A stretch of 64,000 nucleotides of DNA from assembly GCF_900130125.1 (NCBI RefSeq), contig NZ_FQXY01000010.1, forward strand, positions 186,001 through 250,000. Reading direction: 5' to 3'. This document shows, one piece after another, positions 17,747 to 27,334 of this stretch; within the stretch, counting starts at the first letter, position 1; each line of letters starts with the position of its first letter. The position numbers and the translations under genes were made by a program. This stretch comes from Bacteroides congonensis. GTDB taxonomy: Bacteria; Bacteroidota; Bacteroidia; Bacteroidales; Bacteroidaceae. Under the pieces are notes generated by a model that did no database searches, was not told the origin of the DNA, and saw only the letters and a list, made by a program, of their open reading frames with translations.

Positions 17747-20218
17747 TTATTTATAAGTTAAAAATGTAGTTGCTTTACAGCTTTTATTCACAGAAAAACG
17801 TATCCAGCGTGCCTGGAAACTATCCGGAAAATTGAAGTTCAACGATTCGCCCGCCTTCACATTTATCTTTTTATAGGTAATCCATTCTCCGTGTCCGATA
17901 GGATTTACTTCTAAAGTGAACGTCACATCAGAACTCTGGTCATGTGAAAGAATCAATTCTTTTTTATCATAAAATCCGATTAAATAAGGATCAGAAAACT
18001 CCCCTGTACTCACTTGTGTGTTTTTCCATGGCCCACCATGTCCAACCGGTTTTCCCAGTGCCCAAAGATCATCTATCGTTCCGACCCACAACATCGCCTT
18101 ACCATCGGACGAACGTATGATATGAGAATTATGTTGAACTTCATCCGGATTCAATCCGCTCATAACTAATAATCCTCTATAGGATGCATAGTCATGAATA
18201 CGGAAATTATGAGAAGAAACCGGACGTATCTTAGCAAATCCATCCGCATTCTCTGCCGGCAATTCAAAGAACGTTCCCATACAGTTAAACAGATCACGTT
18301 CTGTTGCCACCTCACGACAAATACGCAAAGTTCCGGCATCAATCAAGGATTTATAAGTTTCATTACCTAAAGGAAGACGCCAACGACGATTATTATCATC
18401 CACAATGAGTACAGACGATTCTTCGATAGAAATCACATTTTGAGGTATAGCAAAACGGGTACGGATTAATTCTTCGGTTTTCATGTCCTTTTTCTTTTCC
18501 AAACTCATTTTACCGTTCAACTCATAATATCCCGATTCCACAAATTCATCTCCATGAAACGTTCCGGTCAATACACCTAATGCCCGACGTTCGTCTCCTA
18601 AACCATACAAGAGAGCTCCGGCAGACGTCTTATCATTTATTTTTGAAATCCCCTTGAAAATTTCAACGTTCTCTATATTTCGTTCATTGTCTGTATATGC
18701 AAATTCCAAACTCAATGTTACTGATTTGTCAGGAGTGGCACGTATCCACTCTCCCTTTTCCGAATCTGCAAATTCAATAAAAACGGACTGCCCGGCAGGT
18801 ACATTAACAGTTTTCAACGTCTGCCATTGATTATTTCCGTTTTCATCTACCTCCAATAATATATTTACAGAAGCTTTTCCCGAATTTCGAAGCCATGCAC
18901 AACGTTTTTCCCAACCTGCAAACAGAAAAGGTTCTGAAACTTCACCACTCTCCACAAAATCATCAATCCAGACCGCACCTATTGCTGTTGTGCTACCGAG
19001 ATTGTCAGGTTTATCAACATCGGTAAACCATAGATTAGAATTTGACTGTCCGGGACCTTCAATATCTCCTTTCACCTTACGCTTATTTAGAAATTCCTTA
19101 TGCGCTGAATCATCACAACCAAATACAAGCCGATCGTTCCAACGCGTAAAATCTCCAATAACTTTCAAATAAGCCGAGCGAGGACGTATACCTGCTGTTT
19201 GATCTGCAGAGAATGTTTTTGGAAAACGCCAGAACATGCCATGCATAGTCATTAAATAATCGGGATTATCATCCGTTCCTACATTTCTTATTCTTGGCCA
19301 TTCAGTGTTCCAACCATGTGCCCCATCATAACTGTTACTTGCTTTTGGCAAACGATAAAATGACCATGTACCTTTATCTCTCACTCCAACCAATACGGAA
19401 CGAGCATCCCAGCCTGTCACCCAAATTGGATCAGTCTCCGGATTGGTATTACCCCAAATACCTCCAGGGCCACTTACTTCTGTAAACTGATTACGGCGAA
19501 CCAGCTTCCAGTTCTCCCCATCCCATTCAGACAATGCACCGGAAGTTAGATTGAAATCACTCAATGCTCTTTCATCCGCTTCTCCATTATTTGAATAAAC
19601 CACTACTCCTTGTCCTGAATAGAATCCTTTTCCATGTGCTCCCGGTAATAAAGGATTAGGCTTATTGGCTTTTGTATCATCTTCATGCGCATTCATCACA
19701 TTTCCATCCACGTATAAGGTTTTCACTGCTAAAGAATTTACATCGACTTCATAAAACCCCTCCTCCATGGTAGCAATATACAGTTTATTCGCCGGGTCCG
19801 ACAAATGACGGGCAACTCCCGTATAGCGTCCCGGATATTCAGTCAGAGGAATAACTTTTACATTTCGTTCTTTATCTATAACATACGGACCTATAAATAA
19901 CTGGTTACTCTCTTTATGAATAAATCTGTTAGCAGGTGTACCTCCAATACTTTCCTTCCTTGTAATTTGCTGCAAATCAGATGTAATTTCATACAGTTTA
20001 TCTGAAGATCCATAGGGCAAATGAGGGCCATAAGTTATTACCCACAGACGGTCTGCCCAATTTACAACAGCTCCTGTTCCACATTCTCCCTCACTATTAT
20101 AATATGCCAAGTGAGGATAAATACCACTGTAACTGGGGAACATTGGTTCATGCTGTTTACCACTTTGACATCCGGTCAAAAGGTAAACTATAAAAAGTAA
20201 ATAGATTATTCGTTTCAT
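17747..20218 (-). CDS. Unrecognised 823-aa PUL lipoprotein with duplicated C-terminal beta domain
   Basis: I do not recognise a named family. The ATG at 20218 gives MKRIIYLLFIVYLLTGC, a clear lipoprotein signal with lipobox LTGC; a GTG at 20227 is in frame but adds nothing. Residues about 30-380 contain repeated short beta-strand motifs (RLWVITYG, KLYIATMEEGFYEVD) suggestive of a beta-propeller. A segment of about 65 residues near 443-511 (beginning NSGKASVNILLEVDENG) recurs near 756-823 (beginning DQSSDVTFTLEVNPIG). Both copies share LEV..N..G.W.T.K..NV.AG.S..F.F.DS....WIR, so the protein contains an internal domain duplication. It sits between SusD and the lyases, the usual place of a surface glycan-binding protein, which is my best guess; an enzyme is not excluded. 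Confidence 0.75.
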   Translation of the reverse strand: MKRIIYLLFIVYLLTGCQSGKQHEPMFPSYSGIYPHLAYYNSEGECGTGAVVNWADRLWVITYGPHLPYGSSDKLYEITSDLQQITRKESIGGTPANRFIHKESNQLFIGPYVIDKERNVKVIPLTEYPGRYTGVARHLSDPANKLYIATMEEGFYEVDVNSLAVKTLYVDGNVMNAHEDDTKANKPNPLLPGAHGKGFYSGQGVVVYSNNGEADERALSDFNLTSGALSEWDGENWKLVRRNQFTEVSGPGGIWGNTNPETDPIWVTGWDARSVLVGVRDKGTWSFYRLPKASNSYDGAHGWNTEWPRIRNVGTDDNPDYLMTMHGMFWRFPKTFSADQTAGIRPRSAYLKVIGDFTRWNDRLVFGCDDSAHKEFLNKRKVKGDIEGPGQSNSNLWFTDVDKPDNLGSTTAIGAVWIDDFVESGEVSEPFLFAGWEKRCAWLRNSGKASVNILLEVDENGNNQWQTLKTVNVPAGQSVFIEFADSEKGEWIRATPDKSVTLSLEFAYTDNERNIENVEIFKGISKINDKTSAGALLYGLGDERRALGVLTGTFHGDEFVESGYYELNGKMSLEKKKDMKTEELIRTRFAIPQNVISIEESSVLIVDDNNRRWRLPLGNETYKSLIDAGTLRICREVATERDLFNCMGTFFELPAENADGFAKIRPVSSHNFRIHDYASYRGLLVMSGLNPDEVQHNSHIIRSSDGKAMLWVGTIDDLWALGKPVGHGGPWKNTQVSTGEFSDPYLIGFYDKKELILSHDQSSDVTFTLEVNPIGHGEWITYKKINVKAGESLNFNFPDSFQARWIRFSVNKSCKATTFLTYK

Positions 20219-20308
20219 ATCATTCACATAACTTTAATTGAAGCAAACATCTTCACCGGATTGGTTAATTTGGGCAAAGTCTCTTTCTCCAATAGTTACT
20301 TTATCTAA

Positions 20309-22000
20309 TTAATAATTAGGATTTTGACTTAAATTAGAATTTATAAGAAGTTCACTACTAGGGATCGGCCATAAATACTGCCGTTCTTTATTGAAACTTC
20401 TAGCCCCTAATATTTTGCAATCATTAAGCATTGAAGTATAATCGGGAATACCATTTTCATCAATAGAAGGAATCCCCGGGAAAGGCCATTTCTTTCTATC
20501 CTGATTAACCGCATCAGGAATACCTAACACAGGTTTGGTCAATGCATCCTCTGCAATCTTCCAACGGATCAAATCCATATATCTCAAACCCTCTTTTACG
20601 AACTCAACTCTCCGTTCTCTTTTTATTATCGTACGAAGTTGATCCGCATTGGTGGTTACCACCTTTGGATAATCAGTAGCTTCTACAGTTGTCTTATAAG
20701 CTCTGGCCCGGACTTTATTTATAGCTTCCAGAACTGATGAATCTATTTCCCCCAGCTCTATTTTAGCCTCAGCATACGTCAACAGCATCTCGGCATAACG
20801 TACAATTATCAAATCAACATCATCCACCTTTCTATCAGCCATCGTCTGATCATATCCTTTTTTCCAGACAAACCCCGTATAGCTTGCATAAGAATCTTTT
20901 CCTCTCGAGTCTTTATTATCAACCAGTTTATTATCTTTATAACTCCTCACTTTGAGGGTGTCCGGGTGGGGTTGATATCGGAATTGCAACCAATCGGAAC
21001 CATGTTTCACAACAGTCTCTGTCAATCTCGGATCTCTGTTATCAAATGGTTTTTGTGGATTGTAAAGAGGCGATTTATCTATAGGCAATCCATCAGTACA
21101 TTCATATGAGTCTACAAGTTCCCGAGTAGGCATTACCGAGCATGTAAATCCGGCCGTACGTGTGAGGTAACGTCCCAATACAGTAGCTCCCGCATTCACA
21201 ACCCCATATGTTTCCGACCGAGGATTACTCATTATTATTTCTTTATTATTTTGTCCTTCCGATAGAAATAATGTTCTGTAATCAGGGTACAATTGATAAA
21301 TTCCTTTTTTCTCCAATTCCATAACTGCGCTCGCTGCATTCTTGGCTATTTCCCATTTGCCTGCATACAATGCCGTCCGTGCTTTTATTGCTAATGCAGC
21401 TCCTTTGGTAAACCGCTGCTGTTGATTAGCACCATATGATTCCGGAAGATTATCTGCCGCCCAGCCCAACTCATCATATACAAAATCCAAGATTTCATCT
21501 TTATTGGTTCTTCCCATTTTATATGAATCTTCCAGACTGGTATATTTGTCAAGAAAAGGTAAATCGCCAAAATGATTAACCAACATAGCATATTGATATG
21601 CTCTGATAAAGCGAGCCTCAGCTTCAAGCCGGAGCATGATATCAGGATCAGTCTTGTCCTTAGCCTGATCTTTATAAAGCATAAAACTATTTACTCTCGC
21701 TATGGCTTTATAACTATTAGTCCACAAATCGGCAGAACCAGTCCAATCACTGTTTATAGTCCCTGTCACCACAGCATTACTAATGGTTCGGGTAGTCATA
21801 TTATCGGTCATCAATTCATCATCTACCGAATAAAAAGGAGAGCGGTATAAATCATTGATTGCCATCTCCAGTTCTTGTTGATTAGAATAGAAGTTGCCGG
21901 TAGAAGACTCGGACAATGGATTCAAATCCAAATTATTACATGACGCCAGAATCAATGCAATCATCCATACTGAAAATATTCTTATCTTTTCCATATTCAT
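20309..22000 (-). CDS. SusD-like outer-membrane glycan-binding lipoprotein
   Basis: A 563-aa SusD/RagB family protein that caps the partner SusC channel and binds glycan at the cell surface. The start at 22000 or 21994 places MEKIRIFSVWMIALILASC as the lipoprotein signal. The N-terminal NNLDLNPLSESSTGNFY block, the tetratricopeptide-like helices (EARFIRAYQYAMLVNHFGDLP) and the C-terminal RRVEFVKEGLRYMDLIRW block followed by LWPIPSSELLINSNLSQNPNY are diagnostic. It lies 7 bp after the SusC stop. The substrate cannot be deduced from the sequence. Confidence 0.95.
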   Translation of the reverse strand: MNMEKIRIFSVWMIALILASCNNLDLNPLSESSTGNFYSNQQELEMAINDLYRSPFYSVDDELMTDNMTTRTISNAVVTGTINSDWTGSADLWTNSYKAIARVNSFMLYKDQAKDKTDPDIMLRLEAEARFIRAYQYAMLVNHFGDLPFLDKYTSLEDSYKMGRTNKDEILDFVYDELGWAADNLPESYGANQQQRFTKGAALAIKARTALYAGKWEIAKNAASAVMELEKKGIYQLYPDYRTLFLSEGQNNKEIIMSNPRSETYGVVNAGATVLGRYLTRTAGFTCSVMPTRELVDSYECTDGLPIDKSPLYNPQKPFDNRDPRLTETVVKHGSDWLQFRYQPHPDTLKVRSYKDNKLVDNKDSRGKDSYASYTGFVWKKGYDQTMADRKVDDVDLIIVRYAEMLLTYAEAKIELGEIDSSVLEAINKVRARAYKTTVEATDYPKVVTTNADQLRTIIKRERRVEFVKEGLRYMDLIRWKIAEDALTKPVLGIPDAVNQDRKKWPFPGIPSIDENGIPDYTSMLNDCKILGARSFNKERQYLWPIPSSELLINSNLSQNPNY

Positions 22001-22007
22001 GTGTGTT

Positions 22008-25000
22008 TTAAAAATTAAGATTGAAGCCTCCCATAAAAGTAGTGACAATAGGATAACCAGTCGCGGACGATTCAGGATCCCAACCCTTCGGATACTTATC
22101 TATGGACAATAAATCATTTACACTCACATAAACTCTTATATTCTTAATATACCGTTCTAACGTTTTCCCAACCGGTATTCTATATCCCACAGTTATGTTT
22201 TTTAATCGAAAATAGGAGCCATCTATCAGCCAGAAATCCGACATCGTATAATTATTAGAGGCACTGGATGTTGACAAGCGAGGATATCGGGCTGCGATAT
22301 TTTGTTCTGCGCTATTATTACGACTCCAGAACTTTCCATCAATAATTTTAGGAACATTTCCAATTCCCGACTCCATAAATGGCTGAACCTGAACATTGGA
22401 TAACCGAGACTTCATCTTTCCTACACCTTGAAATGCCAACGATATATCTAAATCCTTATACCCTAAAGATAGATTACCTCCATAAGTATATCGAGGAAGA
22501 GAACCTCCCAACAACACTTTATCATAGTCTGATATTATCCCATCAGGAATCCCGTCAGGCCCACTAATATCTTCATAGCATATATCCCCTATCTGAACCG
22601 ACGAATTCATCTTCGGAAGATTATCCACTTGTTGCTGATTCTGATAAATTCCTTTTGCTCGGTATCCATACCACTCGTCAAACTCTCCTCCCTCTATCTT
22701 TGCCAGATTTCCTTTTTGTTGAGTACCTTTCAGATCATCAATTATAGTCTTGGCATCTGATATATTAAAAGAAACCGAATAGTTAAAATCCCCAACCTGC
22801 TCTCTCCATGATGCTTCCAATTCCCAACCTTTGGTACTTATTTCCCCGGCATTCTGATTAGGATTGGCATATCCCAAATAACTCGGAATATCCAATTGAA
22901 GAAGAATGTTTTTAGTTCGCTTATTATAGTAGTCTGCCGTTATTTTTAATTTCTCATTAAAAAACATCATATCTACTCCGATATCATAAGATTCAGTCGT
23001 TTCCCATGTGATATCCTGAATAGCATACACCGTCTGAGCCCCTGTTTTGCTTGATACAATTTCACCATTTTGCCAAAAAAGAGCATCATTATGTGTTATT
23101 GCTGCCTGATATGGATAATCTCCTATTCTCTCATTCCCGACTTGTCCCCACGATCCTCTTAATTTGAGATAAGACAACAAAGGAATATTCTTCATAAACT
23201 TTTCTTCAGAGATAATCCACCCTGCAGAAAAAGAAGGGAAAAAAGCCCATCTTGAATTTTTATGAAAACGGGAAGAACCATCGTACCGGGCGTTTGCCTG
23301 AAGATAATATTTATTTTTATAATTATAATTGACACGTCCAAAATAAGATCGTAATGCCGACTCCGAAGCAGAACCACTATTATCTCTTAAATCTTCCGCT
23401 CCCAAATCAAGATATGGGAATTCTGTAATTAAAAAGCCTTCACGTGACGCTTTCAATGATTCAGACTTTATTGTATTTTCTTCGTATCCCAACAAGAAAT
23501 CAAAATTGTGCACTTTGGCAAATGTTTTTTTATAATTGGCCAAGAACTGCCCATTAAAAACAGTACCATCCGCTCTAGTTTCATTTAGAACTGTTTTGGG
23601 ACGACTAGTATACAGCACTCTGGAAGGATCACTCTTATCTGTGTATTCAACAACTTTAGCAAACGCCTTAATTTTATTAAAGTTCAATGTAGGAGCAAGA
23701 ACAGCTTTCAGTGACAATCCTTCCAATGGTTTGAAATCCAAGACAAAACGACCTACCAGCTGATTGTATATTTTTTCATTTACTCCTCCTTCATTCACCT
23801 CTGCCAATATATTCGATCCATCTTTTCCGGGGGCATAACGACCATCATCATACTTGTCATCGTATATCCCCGGCATTACGCGAGCCATATAAGCCACACT
23901 TCTTGAAGAGATATAGCTATCTGCCGGAGATTTGTTGTTTGATCTTTTAAATGATACATCCAGATTTGCGGAAAGCATCTTATGCAAACGAATATCATTA
24001 TTCACCCGGAACATATATCGTTTATAACCGCTATTAGCATACAATCCATCAATATCAACATATCCCAACGAAGCTTTCGTTTTCACTTTATCTGTTCCCA
24101 TAGTCATCGTGAACTCATGCCGATGTCTGGGAGCCTGCTTTTTATAAATAACATCCTGCCAATCTGTTGCAGGATAAGTATCCGAATCCAGCAAATGGTT
24201 ATTCCAATAACTGTTGATAAAGTCAGTTCCATAAATTGCAGATCCCCCATCATTCATTTGCCTTTCATCCACTAGCTGCATATAACGTACAACATCTACA
24301 TATTCAGGCATCTCCGTAGGTTTTTCAATTCCAAATTCGTAGTTATAGTTAAAGGTGGCCTGCCCGGATTTTGCCCGTTTTGTTGTGACCAATATAACCC
24401 CTGCAGCAGCACGGGAACCATATATAGAACTAGCAGCTGCATCTTTAAGAACTGAAATATTCTCTATATCATTAGGATTTATATTATTAATATCATCGGT
24501 TGGTATACCATCAACTATAATCAGAGCATCATTATTGCCGATAGTCGTATTTCCACGTACCCGAATCGTACCACCACTACCCGGAGCCCCTGAACTACGA
24601 GTCACACTCAGTCCGGCAACCGCTCCTTGTAATGCATTTGAAATCTGTACGGACTGCCGGTTCTCTATTAGTTCACCACTAACAATTCCAACAGCACCGG
24701 TAAGGTCTTTCTTTGTACTTGTTCCATAACCAACGACCACCACCTCATTAAGAGTCATCGTATCATCAATCAGCTTTATATTCAAATGACTCTTGTTCAC
24801 AGTAATTATTTGTGATTTAAACCCGATGAAAGATACTTGAATGGAACTTCCTTGAGGAGCGTTAATAGCAAATCGCCCGTTTATATCTGTTATTGTACCT
24901 ATTGATTGACCAATTACACTAACATTAGCGCCAATAACAGGTTCTCCTTTTTCATCGTTTACCATGCCTGTTATTTTTTGAGCTTGCTGCTGCAACTTGT

Positions 25001-25382
25001 TTTTATCAGCCTTATCGACAGACAGCATTATATAATCATTCTTAAATTGATAGTTTATGTCCGTCTTTGCAAAAGCCGTATCCAGAAAAGTAGAAACCTT
25101 TCCCGATATCTTTTGCATCACCACTGTACGATTTACATCTATTTCATGATTACTATATACCACCAGATAGTCCGTTTGTCTTTCTATTTCTGTTATCAAC
25201 TGTCCAATAGACAAAGATTTAGAAGGAACTTTAATTATAGCATTTTGAGCTTCTGCGTTTACCGCCATTAATTGGAAGGTATACACAAACAGGAAAAATA
25301 GTGAGATTTTCATAATTCTAAAATAATCTTTAATGCATTGATTTTGGACAATAAAGAGTAATAACAAAGGATTTATTTTCAT
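22008..25382 (-). CDS. SusC-like TonB-dependent transporter with STN signalling domain
   Basis: This outer-membrane TonB-dependent transporter imports oligosaccharides with its SusD partner. Alternative ATGs exist at 25436, 25382 and 25313; the signal peptide core (MKISLFFLFVYTFQLMAVNA) begins at 25313, so the mature protein is unaffected. After it comes an STN (secretin/TonB short N-terminal) domain around SLSIGQLITEIERQTDYLVVYS. Next are a carboxypeptidase-regulatory-like domain (ITGMVNDEKGEPVIGANVSV), the plug (RVRGNTTIGNNDALIIVDGI) and a beta-barrel ending in F. The STN domain is what lets such transporters signal to a FecR anti-sigma factor, and a FecR gene lies immediately upstream. The order sigma, anti-sigma, SusC(STN), SusD is the classic trans-envelope signalling layout. 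Confidence 0.95.
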   Translation of the reverse strand: MKINPLLLLFIVQNQCIKDYFRIMKISLFFLFVYTFQLMAVNAEAQNAIIKVPSKSLSIGQLITEIERQTDYLVVYSNHEIDVNRTVVMQKISGKVSTFLDTAFAKTDINYQFKNDYIMLSVDKADKNKLQQQAQKITGMVNDEKGEPVIGANVSVIGQSIGTITDINGRFAINAPQGSSIQVSFIGFKSQIITVNKSHLNIKLIDDTMTLNEVVVVGYGTSTKKDLTGAVGIVSGELIENRQSVQISNALQGAVAGLSVTRSSGAPGSGGTIRVRGNTTIGNNDALIIVDGIPTDDINNINPNDIENISVLKDAAASSIYGSRAAAGVILVTTKRAKSGQATFNYNYEFGIEKPTEMPEYVDVVRYMQLVDERQMNDGGSAIYGTDFINSYWNNHLLDSDTYPATDWQDVIYKKQAPRHRHEFTMTMGTDKVKTKASLGYVDIDGLYANSGYKRYMFRVNNDIRLHKMLSANLDVSFKRSNNKSPADSYISSRSVAYMARVMPGIYDDKYDDGRYAPGKDGSNILAEVNEGGVNEKIYNQLVGRFVLDFKPLEGLSLKAVLAPTLNFNKIKAFAKVVEYTDKSDPSRVLYTSRPKTVLNETRADGTVFNGQFLANYKKTFAKVHNFDFLLGYEENTIKSESLKASREGFLITEFPYLDLGAEDLRDNSGSASESALRSYFGRVNYNYKNKYYLQANARYDGSSRFHKNSRWAFFPSFSAGWIISEEKFMKNIPLLSYLKLRGSWGQVGNERIGDYPYQAAITHNDALFWQNGEIVSSKTGAQTVYAIQDITWETTESYDIGVDMMFFNEKLKITADYYNKRTKNILLQLDIPSYLGYANPNQNAGEISTKGWELEASWREQVGDFNYSVSFNISDAKTIIDDLKGTQQKGNLAKIEGGEFDEWYGYRAKGIYQNQQQVDNLPKMNSSVQIGDICYEDISGPDGIPDGIISDYDKVLLGGSLPRYTYGGNLSLGYKDLDISLAFQGVGKMKSRLSNVQVQPFMESGIGNVPKIIDGKFWSRNNSAEQNIAARYPRLSTSSASNNYTMSDFWLIDGSYFRLKNITVGYRIPVGKTLERYIKNIRVYVSVNDLLSIDKYPKGWDPESSATGYPIVTTFMGGFNLNF

Positions 25383-25538
25383 ATCTTTGTATAATGTAAA
25401 GTGAATACTAAATTGACTCTTGTGTTTACTTTTCATCCGGCGGCAAATGGTGGTACATTTGTCGCTTTCATTTTTCTATAAGGTTAATATATTTATGTTT
25501 CCATGGCATGTATGATTTTAAAGATTAGACAATCGTTA

Positions 25539-26516
25539 TTAGTTTAATGTAAAAGTATTCTTCTCTTTATCTTTGTTTATCTTAAAATGGTGAATCTGCT
25601 GTATAACTTTCAGTATCTCATCAATACCATCTCTTTGCCTGAATTTACAAGTATATCTGATATCTCTCAACTGTTGATTAGAAACAACTATCTTTACATC
25701 ATAATACAATTCGAGTTTCTTGGTTATATCAATCAGACGTTCATTATTAAAACTATATATCCCCTCCTTCCAAAGTAGAGCATCTGGAAATTCTATCAGC
25801 TCAACAGTCATTTGTCCATTTTTTACTGTTACCTGTTCATTAGGTTTCAAAATAACTTTTTCTCTACCATCGTCACAGCTTACCTGTACCGCTCCTTCAA
25901 TCAAACTCGTTCGGGTTAATCCTGTTTCAGGATAGCTATATACATTAAATTTAGTACCCAGCACTCGCATCTCTACATTCTGAGCAACTACATAGAATGG
26001 TTTCTTTTCATTCTTAGCTATCTCAAAAAAGGCTTCTCCTATAATCCGAACCTTGCGCTCCGATCCCCAGAAATGTGAAGGGTAAATTAAAGTAGACTGT
26101 GCGTTAAGCCAAACAACACTTCCGTCTTGAAGAGTGATACAGGCACGTTGTCCTGCCGGTACATACAGTGTATTTGTTTCTGCTATAAGATTATCATTAC
26201 TCAATCTTGAAGAGGTCCATAATGTCAGCCAACATGTAGAAACAATCAATAATACAACTGCTGCTGCATATTTCATTAACTTAAACAGGTATTGATGACG
26301 TTTTCTGTTTAAAACCCATTGTGTAAAATGACTGTATTTAACCTTCCCTTCTTCAACATTTTCCATGTACGAAGACAAATTCATCAAAGCACGTATGTTT
26401 TGATACTCACTAAATTGTTTTTTTAAAATATCATCTTTCTCTATTTCTCGCAGAAGTTTTAATCTTTCAGCGATATCCAATTTGTTTTGAAAATATTTTA
26501 ATATCCGTTCGTCCAT
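25539..26516 (-). CDS. FecR-family anti-sigma factor
   Basis: A 325-aa inner-membrane regulator. The N-terminal about 78 residues are cytoplasmic and would bind the sigma factor; one transmembrane helix spans about 80-100 (YAAAVVLLIVSTCWLTLW). The periplasmic FecR domain follows (TLYVPAGQRACITLQDGSVVWLN split over strands, then FEIAKNEKKPFYV), with the DUF4974 C-terminal domain (ITKKLELYYDVKIV). It would hold the ECF sigma inactive until the SusC STN domain reports substrate binding. It lies between the sigma gene (80 bp) and susC (156 bp). Confidence 0.94.
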   Translation of the reverse strand: MDERILKYFQNKLDIAERLKLLREIEKDDILKKQFSEYQNIRALMNLSSYMENVEEGKVKYSHFTQWVLNRKRHQYLFKLMKYAAAVVLLIVSTCWLTLWTSSRLSNDNLIAETNTLYVPAGQRACITLQDGSVVWLNAQSTLIYPSHFWGSERKVRIIGEAFFEIAKNEKKPFYVVAQNVEMRVLGTKFNVYSYPETGLTRTSLIEGAVQVSCDDGREKVILKPNEQVTVKNGQMTVELIEFPDALLWKEGIYSFNNERLIDITKKLELYYDVKIVVSNQQLRDIRYTCKFRQRDGIDEILKVIQQIHHFKINKDKEKNTFTLN

Positions 26517-26596
26517 CTTTTATTTCTTCTAAGTTCATTATGTAAACGAGCCAAAAGAAAAAATCCGCCAAAAGAAAATCATTTTTTTTATTTCAA

Positions 26597-27166
26597 TCAC
26601 AAATAAAGTAGAAAAAGGAAGAGAGGAAAATAATCTTTCAGTTCAGTTTTAAGTTTCTTGTAAGCTATACCCATTTGGGTTTCAACTGTATTAACAGATA
26701 TGTTTAATTCCATAGCAATTTCTTTTTGCTTTTTACCTTCAATTTTATTTTTTATAAAAATCTCCCTGCATTTTTCGGGTAGTGCATCAATAGCCTTAGA
26801 TAAAATTTGTTCTATACTTTTTTCCTCCAGAATATCCAAATCAAAATGTTCCAGCGAGTAGTACTTCACTTGTAAAGTAAGACGGTATTCTTCTTGTAGT
26901 TTATCTTCAATATCTCTTATTAATATTTTCCGGCGTAAGAAATCAATGCACCGGTTCTTTATAGCAGTGAAAAGGTAAGCAATAATATTAATCGGCAGTT
27001 CCAGCATTTCTTTTCGCTCCCAAAGTTCCAGGAAAACATCTTGCACTATGTTTTCAGCGTCTTCATCCGAAAGAACATACTCTTGGGCAAAGTATTTCAT
27101 TCTGGAAAAATAAGCAATATAAATCTGCTCAAAGTCAACATGTTGTTTTTCTGGTATCATTTCCAT
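26597..27166 (-). CDS. ECF-type RNA polymerase sigma factor
   Basis: This 189-aa sigma-70 family protein has region 2 (DAENIVQDVFLELWERKE, residues about 36-53, then AIKNRCIDFLRRK) and region 4 with a helix-turn-helix (KQKEIAMELNISVNTVETQM). It lacks regions 1 and 3, as expected for an ECF factor of the Bacteroides PUL type. It would transcribe the locus when released by the adjacent FecR protein. The last ten residues (FPLFLFLLYL) are strongly hydrophobic, a feature seen in some Bacteroides ECF sigmas whose role I do not know. Confidence 0.94.
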   Translation of the reverse strand: MEMIPEKQHVDFEQIYIAYFSRMKYFAQEYVLSDEDAENIVQDVFLELWERKEMLELPINIIAYLFTAIKNRCIDFLRRKILIRDIEDKLQEEYRLTLQVKYYSLEHFDLDILEEKSIEQILSKAIDALPEKCREIFIKNKIEGKKQKEIAMELNISVNTVETQMGIAYKKLKTELKDYFPLFLFLLYL

Positions 27167-27185
27167 TTAATCTGTTACACGCCGC

Positions 27186-27216
27186 CAAATATAATGGAAT
27201 AAAAGATTCGAAGCAA
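27186..27216 (-). promoter_or_regulatory. Promoter of the ECF sigma gene
   Basis: The minus strand reads TATATTTG at 27193-27186, with TTG at 27216-27214 about 20 bp upstream. This is a primary-sigma type promoter, so the regulatory genes can be expressed at a basal level. Confidence 0.55.
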
Positions 27217-27334
27217 CCAAAATAAATATATTTTTTAATATTGGTCTATAACCCTTTAATGCTATTAATGCTATCCAAATCCTCTGTTTTATATTTTATC
27301 CCCTACTAAGGCGACCCGACCCTTAAACGCTATT

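Noticed and set aside
24600..24850. Possible invertible or recombining region in susC
   Set aside because: Only one SusC gene is in the window and I saw no inverted-repeat pair or recombinase gene.
25313..25436. Fixing a single SusC start codon
   Set aside because: ATGs at 25436, 25382 and 25313 are all in frame before the signal peptide core; the sequence alone does not decide.
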